This document shows, piece after piece, positions 1-7,308 of a stretch of 15,254 bases of DNA. Source of the DNA: Dunaliella salina (taxonomy: Eukaryota > Chlorophyta > Chlorophyceae > Chlamydomonadales > Dunaliellaceae); NCBI GenBank assembly GCA_002284615.2, contig MU070020.1:129662-144915 (forward strand). Direction: 5' to 3'. Positions within the stretch are counted from its first letter, which is position 1, and each line of letters begins with the position of its first letter. The position numbers and the translations under genes were made by a program. The notes beneath the pieces are model-generated. The model was not told where the DNA came from, did not search any database, and saw nothing but the letters and a program-made list of their open reading frames with translations.

Positions 1-1
1 A

Positions 2-364
2 CTTGGGGCACACAGGTTGAAGGTGGAGACAGCGGCTTGGGATTCTCGAACCTCTCTCGTGTGTGATTGCTGCTCTAGTGCTGAGATTCAGGATGAAGTC
101 CATGCCCTTTTGACGTGCAGAAACGCAGCTGTTTGTGATTTGAGGAGAAAGTATGCTTACCTGTTCAACTGCTTCTCAGGTGTTTTTTCAATGGAACAAC
201 CTTATTTACAGCAAGTTAGTGTCCAGGGTGTGCAGGATTTCCTCTTGCAACACAACAACAAGCTTTATTTGTTTATTTCTGAGCTTATGGATATTATGTT
301 GGCTGGCGAGGACCAGTCACAGGCTGATCAGTCGAACAATCTGGCTGAAGGTCCCCAAATGTAA
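2..364 (+). CDS. C-terminal end of a non-LTR retrotransposon reverse transcriptase (5' partial)
   Basis: The frame is open from the left edge of the window to a TAA at 362-364. It begins LGAHRLKVETAAWDSRTS, followed by a zinc-binding knuckle CDCC..(Q)DEVHALLTC (CxxC...HxxxxC) and an LRRKYAYLF segment. This arrangement is characteristic of the region after the reverse transcriptase domain of LINE-type elements, where it is thought to help bind template RNA or target DNA. Polymerase and endonuclease domains would lie to the left, outside the window. The last third (LQQVSVQGVQDFLLQHNNK, then ISELMDIMLAGEDQ) is helical and is repeated just downstream. No start codon is expected here. The family call is from motif memory, not a search; the knuckle makes it fairly secure. 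Confidence 0.75.
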   Translation, partial: LGAHRLKVETAAWDSRTSLVCDCCSSAEIQDEVHALLTCRNAAVCDLRRKYAYLFNCFSGVFSMEQPYLQQVSVQGVQDFLLQHNNKLYLFISELMDIMLAGEDQSQADQSNNLAEGPQM

Positions 365-572
365 TTCTAAATCTAAATCTAAATCTCCCAAGCTGAAGCT
401 TGTGTGCAACAGGTCAGCATTCCTATGGTTTTTGATTTTCTTTCCCAGCAGAACAACAAACTTCCTCATTGTATTTCTGAGCTTCTGGATTTGTTTATGG
501 CTGGCCCAAATCTAAATCTAAATCTAAAAGCTGAAGGTCCCCAAGACATTGTAATCTAACCTAACCTAACCC
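365..572 (+). repeat. Short tandem repeats at the retrotransposon 3' end, (CTAAAT)n and (CTAAC)n
   Basis: CTAAAT-type units occur directly after the stop at 365-386 and again inside the second copy at 509-530. Three CTAAC units follow at 556-571. Non-LTR elements of several clades end in short tandem repeats instead of poly(A), so these probably mark the 3' tail. The CTAAC run has a telomere-like look but is too short to be called telomeric. Confidence 0.55.
374..559 (+). pseudogene. Second tandem copy of the retrotransposon C-terminal segment, after the stop
   Basis: In the same reading frame as the preceding coding region, but after three in-frame TAA stops created by a CTAAAT repeat, the sequence reads VQQVSIPMVFDFLSQQNNK, then ISELLDLFMAGPN and AEGPQD, ending in TAA at 557-559. 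This matches the end of the upstream protein (LQQVSVQGVQDFLLQHNNK, ISELMDIMLAGEDQ, AEGPQM). The 3' terminus of the element has therefore been duplicated head to tail, with its stop codon and short repeat tail included. The copies differ at many positions, so the duplication is not recent. Whether the second unit is ever translated is unknown. Confidence 0.7.
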
Positions 573-1261
573 ATCATTAACACTAGACATGCACTTTGCT
601 TCCAGGGGGCATTTGGGAGGGGGTTTGCCGGGCGCGAAGAGACGGCTGAGGATGGAAGAAGGAGAGTCCGAGCGCTCAGGGGCATGGCTAGCAATCCTCC
701 AGATCCCCATTAGTTCTGTCTCTTGCTCTCTCCTAGGCTAGTTTTGTCTAGTTTAGGTGGAGGGCCTCCTGGTGAGGCCTCTAACTCTTGTTAGGGGTTC
801 TTCCCTTAATGCACGCGGCCTTTGGCTTGCGTAGACTTTTCTTTTTCTTTTCTTTTTCTTGTTAGTTAGTGGACCTGACCTTCATGCACGCGGCCTCTGG
901 CTTGTGTAGACTTCTCTTTTCTTTTCTTTACCCCCCGAAAAAAGGGCCGTTGAACCGAAGGAGAAACACAGCAAGCACAGGAGAAAGCCAGGAACAACTT
1001 GATGGAGGAAAGAAAGAGAGAAAGAAAGGAGTCTTTGCTGGGCACTGCCAGCGCGCATTAAGGAAAGACCCAACAGTCAGCACTGTAACAAAGAGTGAGC
1101 CCCACCAGTGCAGACCAAGAGAAAGAGAAGCACAGAAGTCTACTCCAGCAAATTGGCCTCTGCCTAGGAAACTCTAGACACTACTGTACAAAAAACTATG
1201 GGCACCAAACTCTCAAGATCAGCTATGGACTAGGCGAACAAATCTCAGCTGCATGTCGTTC
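573..1261. other. Stretch without a recognised gene, downstream of the Fanzor stop codon
   Basis: No convincing reading frame is seen on either strand. The stretch contains a duplicated block with pyrimidine tracts (809-930) and a purine-rich tract of GAAAGAAAGAGAG type around 1003-1030. Relative to the minus-strand nuclease gene this is the 3' flank, where the guide RNA of an OMEGA system would be expected, but no RNA element can be demonstrated by eye. Confidence 0.4.
809..930. repeat. 74-bp-offset direct duplication ending in pyrimidine tracts
   Basis: The block ATGCACGCGGCCT.TGGCTTG.GTAGACTT followed by TTCTTTT runs occurs at about 810-855 and again at about 884-930, with only a few substitutions. 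It may be the 3' part of a short retroposon, but no target duplication was identified. Confidence 0.6.
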
Positions 1262-1928
1262 TCAGGGCAACGCAAGCTCACCAGGCTGCTGTGCCGCAGT
1301 GTGCGCGCGTGTCAAGTATGCAGGCCGAGGCAGGCCCGCATACATGGCTGCACCTACTTCTACGAGGTTCCATGCTGCATTCACGTCTCGGCGCAGCTGG
1401 TACGCCTCCTGTGTTTGTTTCACATTGGCGCGCCGTGCACGAAGGCCTGCAGCATGATCCCTCCCTTCCCCTCCCCCCTCTGTCTCTGATCCCCCCTCCA
1501 AAACTGTCCCCTGCTGGTGTTCCCCTCCCTCTGCCCCTGCAGGAGCACCCCGACCCTGCCCCATGCTAGTGCTTGCAGGGGACTCTGCCTGCTGCTGCTG
1601 TTGGTGGTGCTTCTGGTCCTGCCGCTCCTTGCAGGCAGGGCACTCACGCAGCCGCTTCAACTTGAAGGGCTGGTAGGACCTGTGATCCATGATATGGGGC
1701 TCTGTCCCACTGTCCCACACCGGCTACAGCACTTCATGATCTTGTATTCATTGGCTGGTGCCAACACAATGGCATGTCCACGGCAGCCACCAGATCCACA
1801 CAGGATGGCGCGCACCAGCGCTCTCCTTACCAGTGTGGGGGCGGTGAATTTGCGGGTGCCTTTGTGAGGGGGGGGAGCAATTTGGAGGCACCCACAACAA
1901 GGTACTTGGGCTGCTCTTTGTCCGTGCG
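1262..1928 (-). CDS. Fanzor exon E: end of nuclease domain, zinc ribbon and RuvC-III
   Basis: The exon would start after the acceptor CGCACAG at 1929-1931 and end at TGA 1262-1264. It reads DKEQPKYLVVGASKLLPP, then TAPTLVRRAL, then PANEYKIMKCCSRCG, then KLKRLRECPACKERQ, a low-complexity Gln/Gly/Glu insert, and finally LRRDVNAAWNLVEVG and LPRPAYL. NEY..K.CSRC corresponds to the conserved glutamate and first zinc knuckle of Fanzors; CPAC is the second knuckle. RDVNAAWN is the RuvC-III catalytic motif, and RPAYL is a common ending. The frame is broken twice: at G8 (1868-1875), and at an 8-bp tandem duplication (1703-1718) lying directly after the first knuckle. Intact catalytic motifs on both sides suggest recent damage. 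Confidence 0.8.
1703..1718. repeat. Exact 8-bp tandem duplication (TGTCCCAC x2) breaking the zinc ribbon frame
   Basis: Two adjacent copies of TGTCCCAC lie inside exon E. Counting only one copy puts the first CxxC knuckle in the same frame as the second CxxC and RuvC-III. Eight bases is the target-site duplication length of hAT transposons, so this could be an excision footprint; replication slippage is the alternative. Confidence 0.65.
1868..1875. other. G8 homopolymer at a frame break in Fanzor exon E
   Basis: On the coding strand this is C8 between the KYLVVGASKLL block and the TAPTLVRRAL block, which are in different frames. A one-base length change of the run accounts for the shift. It may be a real mutation or a sequencing or assembly error. 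Confidence 0.6.
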
Positions 1929-1937
1929 CTGTGCGTT

Positions 1938-1939
1938 CG

Positions 1940-2026
<87 letters not shown>
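1938..2026. repeat. Compound microsatellite (GTGC)n then (GT)n
   Basis: About ten GTGC/TGCG tetranucleotides at 1938-1980 pass directly into about 23 GT units to 2026. The apparent long reading frames across it on both strands (His-Thr, Cys-Val, Arg-Ala repeats) are products of the repeat. Confidence 0.97.
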
Positions 2027-2028
<2 letters not shown>

Positions 2029-2056
2029 CAAAGGATACCAAGCAAAGTCCCACAGG

Positions 2057-2100
2057 AAATCACGCTAAATGAGTATACAAATCACGCTAAATGAGTATAC
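2057..2100. repeat. Perfect 22-bp tandem repeat, two units
   Basis: AAATCACGCTAAATGAGTATAC is present at 2057-2078 and again, without a mismatch, at 2079-2100. Confidence 0.95.
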
Positions 2101-2563
2101 AAAGCAGGCCATGGGCACTTCTTAGGCTTTTCAGGCTAATTCCTGAGAGGTGGGTGCCAGAATACCAAGTGCATGTTTTGACCTGAACTCGCAACACAAT
2201 TGGCTTCGAAAAAGAATTTATTTTGACATTGTAGTGAAGAATCGGAGGGTGGAAATTGGTTGAAAGCACTTGGCGCACGCCCTGCAAATTTGGGTCCCAG
2301 CTGTGGGTGTGCGCATTCCTGGGGCTCTGACAAAGCGGAGAGCTGTCAATCTCATGGACTCAAGTGTACCTGCATGCCCTCAAACCTACATGACTGGCCA
2401 GACTATTGGACCCCTTGGACAGTCATAGCCTTGGTTTTGTACTCGAACATACATCCAAGCTATGAATGACTGCCAAGAAATGCATCCAGCCCCTAAGGAA
2501 CTCGCTATCCTGCACATGTGCCTGATTAACACTTTTTACATGTCAGGGTTGAAGTGTTGGCCT

Positions 2564-2566
<3 letters not shown>

Positions 2567-2662
<96 letters not shown>

Positions 2663-2671
2663 ACACACACA
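2567..2671. repeat. (AC)n microsatellite
   Basis: An uninterrupted run of about 45 AC dinucleotides lies at 2567-2657, followed by TTG and a further short AC run. It is in the same predicted intron as the GT repeat, in the opposite dinucleotide orientation. Confidence 0.97.
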
Positions 2672-2792
2672 TTGCTGCCTGCTTGCATGCTGACATATCT
2701 CTTCAATGGACGTCCAACATGCAGGCAGAAGTGGTACGAGTGCCACCCAGCCATATCTGTACAAGCATTCACCGTACTCCAACCACACACAC

Positions 2793-2978
2793 CTGACACA
2801 TGCCCCGTAGAAAGCTGAATGCCATGCTGTCCTGCGCGCTGCGCTTCCCTCTATTTCTTGCCATCTCAGCCTGCGCCCGCTTAAGGTCCTCCACAAACTC
2901 CCGGAACACGGTGCTGAAGGACTGCGCCTCTAGATCCAGGTAGTCCCGAAACCCAGGCCCACTGGTTCGGGAGCCGCC
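2793..2978 (-). CDS. Fanzor exon D: helical RTSG..FRDYL block
   Basis: The exon is 62 codons, in phase 0 at both ends: acceptor CTGCAG ending at 2979 and donor CAG|GTGTGT at 2793/2792. The translation runs GGSRTSGPGFRDYLDLEAQ, then a helical stretch FREFVEDLKRAQAEMARNR, then KRSAQDSMAFSFLRGMCQ. In Fanzors the segment between the KEF-type block and the VVxGxA strand has a KTS-like signature followed by helices carrying basic residues and a conserved Gln, and this exon has that character. It joins in frame to DKEQPKYLVVG of exon E. Weak sequence conservation in this part of the family limits certainty; position and phase are the main support. Confidence 0.6.
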
Positions 2979-3420
2979 CTGCAGCCACACGAAGCAAAGT
3001 CCCGGATGCTAGCGGGGCTGCAGGTGAGCTCTACCAGCAAGAAGAGCCCTTTGAGCTGCTTCCCTCAGTTTGTTTACATCATGAAAGCCTTTCTTGAGGG
3101 CAACAAACAGGAAATTGGGCAGGTAAGTTCCTGTGAACATGGCCTTGGTAGCTTCTTATAAAGAGACTCTGTGCAATGCATTGCATGCCGAAATCTACCA
3201 GGCTCACATCCAGCAAGTAAATAGCATCCACGTGGAAGAGCTTGTGTTGTCTGCTTTAGTTGTACACACACTGAATTGCTCATTACGTGATGTAGGTAGA
3301 CGGAGAGTGTCCAACACAATCAAACAAGTTGCCCTGCACTACAGTTTGACTGGATCACCAGAAAGATGCAACAAACTTCTTCCCGCTCCATGCAAGCAAT
3401 ACTCTTACCAAAGCACACAC
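2979..3420 (-). other. Fanzor intron C/D
   Basis: This is a predicted 442-bp intron (phase 0) between exons C and D. No repeat or additional coding block was recognised in it. Confidence 0.5.
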
Positions 3421-3668
3421 CTGCTGAGACAGCGCGTTCAGGGCTTCCTTCACAGTTGCCCCGCTCTGCCACTCGTGCTCCTGCTTCCGCTGCTGCTTCT
3501 GACGCCAGGCATGGCAGTACTTCCCGTGACTGAGGCTCATCACAAACTCCTTAGGCTCGCCTGCATCACACATCTGCCTCTTCCGTTCTGCCAAGCGCCA
3601 GCGCTGGCAGCGGTTGAGGGGTGGAAGCAAGGCCTGTGTCATGCATTGCTGGTGAAGCAAGGCAAGCT
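3421..3668 (-). CDS. Fanzor exon C: KEFVMSLSHGKYCHAWRQ block
   Basis: The exon starts after acceptor TTTTGCGCAG (ending at 3669) with two bases that complete the codon left by exon B, giving RPA-E-LALLHQQ. It continues LNRCQRWRLAERKRQMCD, EPKEFVMSLSHGKYCHAWRQ, a basic Gln/Lys stretch, and TVKEALNALSQQ. In Fanzor and TnpB-like proteins the segment after RuvC-I carries an F-S-x-E-F/Y..G...W pattern followed by a basic helix and a short Leu-Ser motif, which this matches in order. The donor is CAG|GTGTGT at 3421/3420; a second good donor TTG|GTAAGA lies 12 bases on and is also in phase 0. The plus-strand frame across the same bases is its shadow. Confidence 0.68.
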
Positions 3669-4163
3669 CTGCGCAAAAGTGGGGAGGTAATCAGAGGGGG
3701 CTGTCTGTCCTATGTCATTGCCAGACATGCTCTTTCCTGGGCTCCTGTACATCAAACCACGCCAACCAGTATTGTTCATGAAACTGTTGTGTCTACCAAA
3801 AAATCATGAAAATTAAAGGACCCCAGTTCACTCCCCTGGCCTCAGATCACCCAAAAATGGCAGAGGGGAACAGCTGAGCATGTGCCCAAACATGCTCCTT
3901 TTTTACCTGCAAAGTGTGTCAACCCAAAGCCACTTCACTTGATTGGAACCATTTTTGCTCTACAGGGCATCTGATGTTAAAGGCGACCAGAGCATTTGCT
4001 CAGATTTGTGTAAATCGCCCTGTGTGCTAAGATAGGCTGGGCCAAAACTCAATAGTGCTCTTATATCCATGTTCGGCCCTTTTCATGTGAAAATGGCAGA
4101 AATCACCATAAAAAACCAACCACTGGATATTTCCACTCCGTTTTTTGCAAAAAAAATTCGTCA

Positions 4164-4868
4164 GACTGGGGTCACACTTGTAATTAATTAAGCAATTAAT
4201 TACGATTTCCTAATCATAATTAGGGAAAAGTTAATTATTTCCGCGGTCACACCACTTAATTAGGTCCATAATTACGATGCCCTAATTATAATTAGGAAAT
4301 CGTAATTAAGGTAGGGGGGGCATGATTGAGGAAAATAATTAGGTTCCCAAATTTCTCCTTTCGCCGCCGCCACCCTCCAGAAGGTAAAGCCTTGCTATAA
4401 AACATCTCACCTGAGGTGAAAAGTGCATTTTACCTGTATTCTGACAACGCTGCTCATACCAAATTGAAACTTTTACCTTGTGTACGCTCCAGAAGCCCCT
4501 GGGCTTTTTTCCAGCCCTCATTTCTCTTGTCTCTGCAAGGAGAGAGCATGCCAGCAGGCTTGCATACCCGCCAGCACCGCTCATTATTGCTGGAAGAAGC
4601 ATATTGATGGCCTCCAGCCAGAAATCAGTGTCTTCATCCTCAGAGGAGACTGGACGAGTGGTGTCACGAAGGCACACAGCAGGAATATGATGTTTTGGGA
4701 CCCCGTCATCCTTTATACGAGTGTAATTTAACTTAGTGTGGCTAATTATTGATTTGCGTAATTATGACCGGTGTGACCGCACCCGACTTAATTAGGGAGA
4801 TAGTTAATTACGGAGCGTAATTATGGAAGTTAATTAAATGCGTAATTAATTATAGTGTGACCCCAGCC
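4164..4868. mobile_element. Non-autonomous DNA transposon with long terminal inverted repeats (PIF/Harbinger-like)
   Basis: The left end reads GACTGGGGTCACACTTGTAA and the right end, reverse-complemented, GGCTGGGGTCACACTATAA. The inverted similarity continues inward for roughly 90 bp, including a second GGTCACACC word and many TAATTA blocks. Comparison with uninterrupted R copies shows that bases up to 4163 and from 4869 belong to the host repeat, so the borders are well placed. Flanking triplets TCA and CTA could be degraded copies of the TTA/TAA target duplication typical of Harbinger, but this is weak. The minus-strand interior contains a transposase-like first exon. At 0.7 kb it cannot encode a complete transposase, so it would depend on an enzyme supplied elsewhere. 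Confidence 0.7.
4477..4677 (-). pseudogene. Possible PIF/Harbinger transposase first exon fragment
   Basis: The open stretch includes SSEDEDTDFWLEAINMLLP and then ETREMRAGKKPRGFWSVHK, followed at once by a splice donor AAG|GTAAAA (4477/4476). Harbinger transposases often begin with an acidic patch and Leu-rich stretch, then a basic segment ending in R-R-F/W-W-V-H/R, which this resembles (KKPRGFWSVHK). No catalytic DDE residues are present in the remaining 130 bp of the element. The alternative is a captured host exon. The call rests on a short motif. Confidence 0.4.
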
Positions 4869-4983
4869 CTACAAGGACTCCTGTTCACTAAAAATCACTT
4901 AATTTGGTATAGTGGGTGGTAAGATATGGAATTTTGGTGGAGAAAACTAAATGCCACCTCGGCTAAGTAGGCATGTGTGCCCT

Positions 4984-6457
4984 GAAAAAAAAAAGAGAAA
5001 AAAATGATGAAATGAAACTATATGCAAAGTAGTGTCGAGGGGCACATCCTGAACACCTCACCAACTCCATGGAACAATGAAACCACGCACCCAAGCACAG
5101 GTCATTCAGGAAAACATTGATCGTCGGCGAGCAGAGGCCCATCTGTCTCAGCAAATCAGGACATTGACAAGCCAATTGCACTCTACAACATCAGAAAATC
5201 AATGCCTGAAACATACTGTCGCATTGGCTCACGGACGTATCAATGACCTTGAGCGAAACATTGGTTTCTGAGAGCACGGAACTTTTGCAGTACGCGAACA
5301 ACCAAGATGATGCAGCCAGCCTACATTTGGTGGAGAGACACCAAGAAAGATTTCCACAAATATGATGACATTGCGGGAAATGCTTTCATCGTGACCAAAG
5401 ACAATGCCTCTGCTTCCACAATATCACACACTCTTGGAACAGACAAAACAATCGTCCCATAAACAATCGTGCCAAAAACTACACATTTCGTGTTCAAGTT
5501 TCAAACAAAGGACGGGCAGGAGCTCCTGACGTGAAATCCTTTCTCCAGACGGTCAAGGACAAAGTTCCTCAACAATGGAAAGTCCAGAGGGAACGCACAC
5601 GACTGACCATGCAGAGAGAGAGAGGGGCCTCAATGCCATTAATACAGCTATTCAAGAAACTATTTCCACACAGCCCTCATTGACTGGTCTCAAAACCCAC
5701 GTCGGTACCAATGGATCCAACATTTATCTTTCTTACGCAGACCGACGGGATGCCCTTGTCCTTAACAAAACAGATGCGCCGGCCTACAAATACCCAGTTT
5801 GGGAACATTTCCAGTTCGATCAACTATTAAACATGGGCATCGGGGGCTTAAACTAAAACAATGTGACCAATTTACACAACACAACTATCGAACCCCTTAT
5901 CCATCGATCCATTCAGAAATCTACTCCCTTTTGCGATGGTGAAGTCAGCATGCGAGATGCTGTATGTGACACAGGCCCTCGGAATTTTGCAGTTGGAACT
6001 GAACGACTTCAACGACTTCAGCTAGGCCTCACTCAACTCCTCTTTCACTCATTTAACGTATTTGCTAAACGACATGGCAACATGGCAGAGGTCTCAAGGG
6101 TTTTGATGCGTTAACTCATCACATGTGTTTTGCCTATTGAGGAGATTCTTCTCTACCACATTGCCGCCTTAACGAGGAGATTTCCCTATCGTATTTGGGG
6201 AATGATATTCAAACTCTACCNTAGGAAACNAGANTACCGCTCTNCTTCGAGTTTACAAACNTCAAGGCTTCTATCAATTGTAACCTNGCTGTTNTCTATT
6301 TTTCCGCTTNTAGTAGCTCNGGATGTGTCCTCATCCCAACTTTATGTTGAGATAAACCTTAACCCTATCTTTTATTCTATCAATTGTTATTTTCATGAGT
6401 AGGCTAGCAGTCGCACGTTTTGACTGAAAGCCTTTCTTTCCTGTAACCCTGTAACCC
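4984..6457 (+). mobile_element. 1.47-kb insertion flanked by a 10-bp target duplication, probably non-LTR type
   Basis: The 10 bases TGTGTGCCCT occur at 4974-4983 and again at 6458-6467. Repeat R sequence ends at the first copy and resumes at the second. The insertion starts with an A-rich tract (4985-5003) and ends with the short tandem CCTGTAACCCTGTAACCCTG. There are no terminal inverted repeats. A target duplication of this length with a short repeat tail fits target-primed integration of a non-LTR element or a copy mobilised by one. The interior is a decayed coding region without a reverse transcriptase. If the tail reading is right, the element lies in plus orientation. Confidence 0.6.
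5077..6402 (+). pseudogene. Decayed unknown coding region with an N-terminal coiled coil
   Basis: Four open segments share one frame (5077-5271, 5575-5856, a segment reaching 6114, and 6130-6402), separated by isolated stops; the interval 5272-5560 reads better in the other two frames (for example NYTFRVQVSNKGRAGAP and PDVKSFLQTVKDKVPQQW). This is what a once-continuous gene of about 440 codons looks like after a few indels and stops. The first segment is a likely coiled coil (HLSQQIRTLTSQLHSTTSEN, then HGRINDLERN). The middle segment has LKTHVGTNGSNIYLSYADRR. Coiled coil plus a following RNA-binding-like domain is the layout of LINE ORF1 proteins, and the gene sits inside a probable non-LTR insertion, but no diagnostic motif was recognised. 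Nine N bases at 6221-6320 make the end uncertain. Confidence 0.45.
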
Positions 6458-6731
6458 TGTGTGCCCTAAATGTTAAGATTGAATCCCTAATGCCACAGGG
6501 TGCTACAAAGGATACCAAATTTCGAAGCTGCGGGTTAGGGAGAGCCTACGCAAGGAGCATGCAAAAAACAGGCAATTTAGGCCTGAGCTGATCCTCTCTG
6601 CCAAAGAGGCTTACAGCTCCACCCTGGGACCAACTTGTACTCCCCAAAACATATTTCTATTATTTTCATTCAATATGCTGAAATCCTGCATGTTCAAAAA
6701 CAGAGAAAAAGGAGGTCAAACCTTGAACCCA

Positions 6732-7049
6732 CATCCACATATTCTAGCTGTGCCCACACACCAAAGGCACAGCACTCTGCCCCCTCCCACGCTCCCAAAC
6801 CCACGAGCACTGGCCCTGGACCCTGCAGAAAAGAGTCAGGCCGCTGCAGCCACCCCACCAGAGCGCGGACGAGCCCACTGCACACCACCCAGCTCCATCA
6901 TGCAAACCAACAACTATGACCAGCTAGCTCTGGTGCACAGCACTGCCCTGGCCACCCACCCACACCCACCCCACACCCGCACCCCCCACACCCACCCAAA
7001 CACACGCATGTCAGTTTTGGGGGTCTTTTGAATCTGCACCTGGCGGGGC
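6732..7049. repeat. Spaced direct duplication, copy 1
   Basis: Near-identical to 7309-7630, beginning at CATCCACA.ATTCTAGCTGTG and ending at CTGGCGGGGC, with a CA-rich length-variable tract near the end. Similarity stops abruptly on both sides. On the minus strand both copies preserve an acceptor-like TTTTCTGCAG followed by an open GPGPVLVGLGAWEGAECC; the plus strand is open too. Which strand, if any, is coding cannot be decided. Confidence 0.85.
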
Positions 7050-7308
7050 ATGCGGAGGTGACTGGGGATAGGTGTCTGTGGCCGTGGGCGGGGTTCTGGC
7101 TGGGCCTGGAGCAGCAGCTGGAGGACAGGCACCTGCAAACAGAGCGCAGGGAGCACCACAGCATGGCATGAAGCGGCAGGGTCTCAGGGCTGCTGCTGCG
7201 CCCCCTGGGCAGCAGCCCTGTGAGCTCGCCCCCTGCGCGGTGCACATGCACAGATGATTGCGCCAATGCGAATGCGCAATCAAGATTGCATGCATGCACA
7301 TGTCACCA
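7050..7308. other. Spacer between the duplicated blocks
   Basis: On the minus strand an open stretch VPVLQLLLQAQPEPRPRPQT follows an acceptor-like TGTTTGCAG, but no family is recognised. At 7255-7282 nine-base inverted arms (TGATTGCGC / GCGCAATCA) enclose a 10-base loop. Confidence 0.35.

Larger units (their letters stand above)
1929..2792 (-). other. Fanzor intron D/E with two microsatellites
   Basis: The predicted donor is CAG|GTGTGT at 2793/2792 and the acceptor is CGCACAG ending at 1929, both in phase 0. The interior holds the GT/GTGC and AC microsatellites and a perfect 22-bp tandem repeat. A small extra exon near 2690-2770 cannot be excluded, but nothing there resembles the family. Confidence 0.5.
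3690..6735 (+). repeat. Dispersed repeat R, copy 1, interrupted by two insertions
   Basis: The segments 3690-4163, 4869-4983 and 6458-6735 together form one copy of a non-coding repeat seen elsewhere in the window. Diagnostic words, in order: ACATGCTCTTT, AGGACCCCAG.TCACTCCCCTGG, ACCAACCACTGG.TTTTCACTCC.TTTTTGCA, AAATCAC..AATTTGGT, GGCATGT..CCCTG, GGAGCATGCAAAAAACAGGC, CCACCCTGGGACCA, CTGCATGTTCAAAAA. Other copies at 11440-14190 show the same words without the two insertions, which defines both insertion sites. It lies wholly within the predicted Fanzor intron B/C. The class of R is unknown; no protein is visible. Confidence 0.7.

Noticed and set aside
551..572. Telomere-like CTAACCTAACC run
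   Set aside because: Only three units, directly after a retrotransposon stop; best seen as an element tail.
1657..2063. Several long minus- and plus-strand frames rich in Thr-His, Ala-Arg-Thr-His or Val-Cys
   Set aside because: These are the GTGC/GT microsatellite translated. Only the part below 1928 on the minus strand (exon E) has non-repetitive, family-like sequence.
2462..2896. Frames across the AC microsatellite on both strands
   Set aside because: Created by the dinucleotide repeat, which has no stop in four frames; flanking residues match nothing.
3133..3690. A 185-codon plus-strand frame
   Set aside because: It is antisense to Fanzor exon C and its intron; the minus strand carries the recognisable motifs and splice sites.
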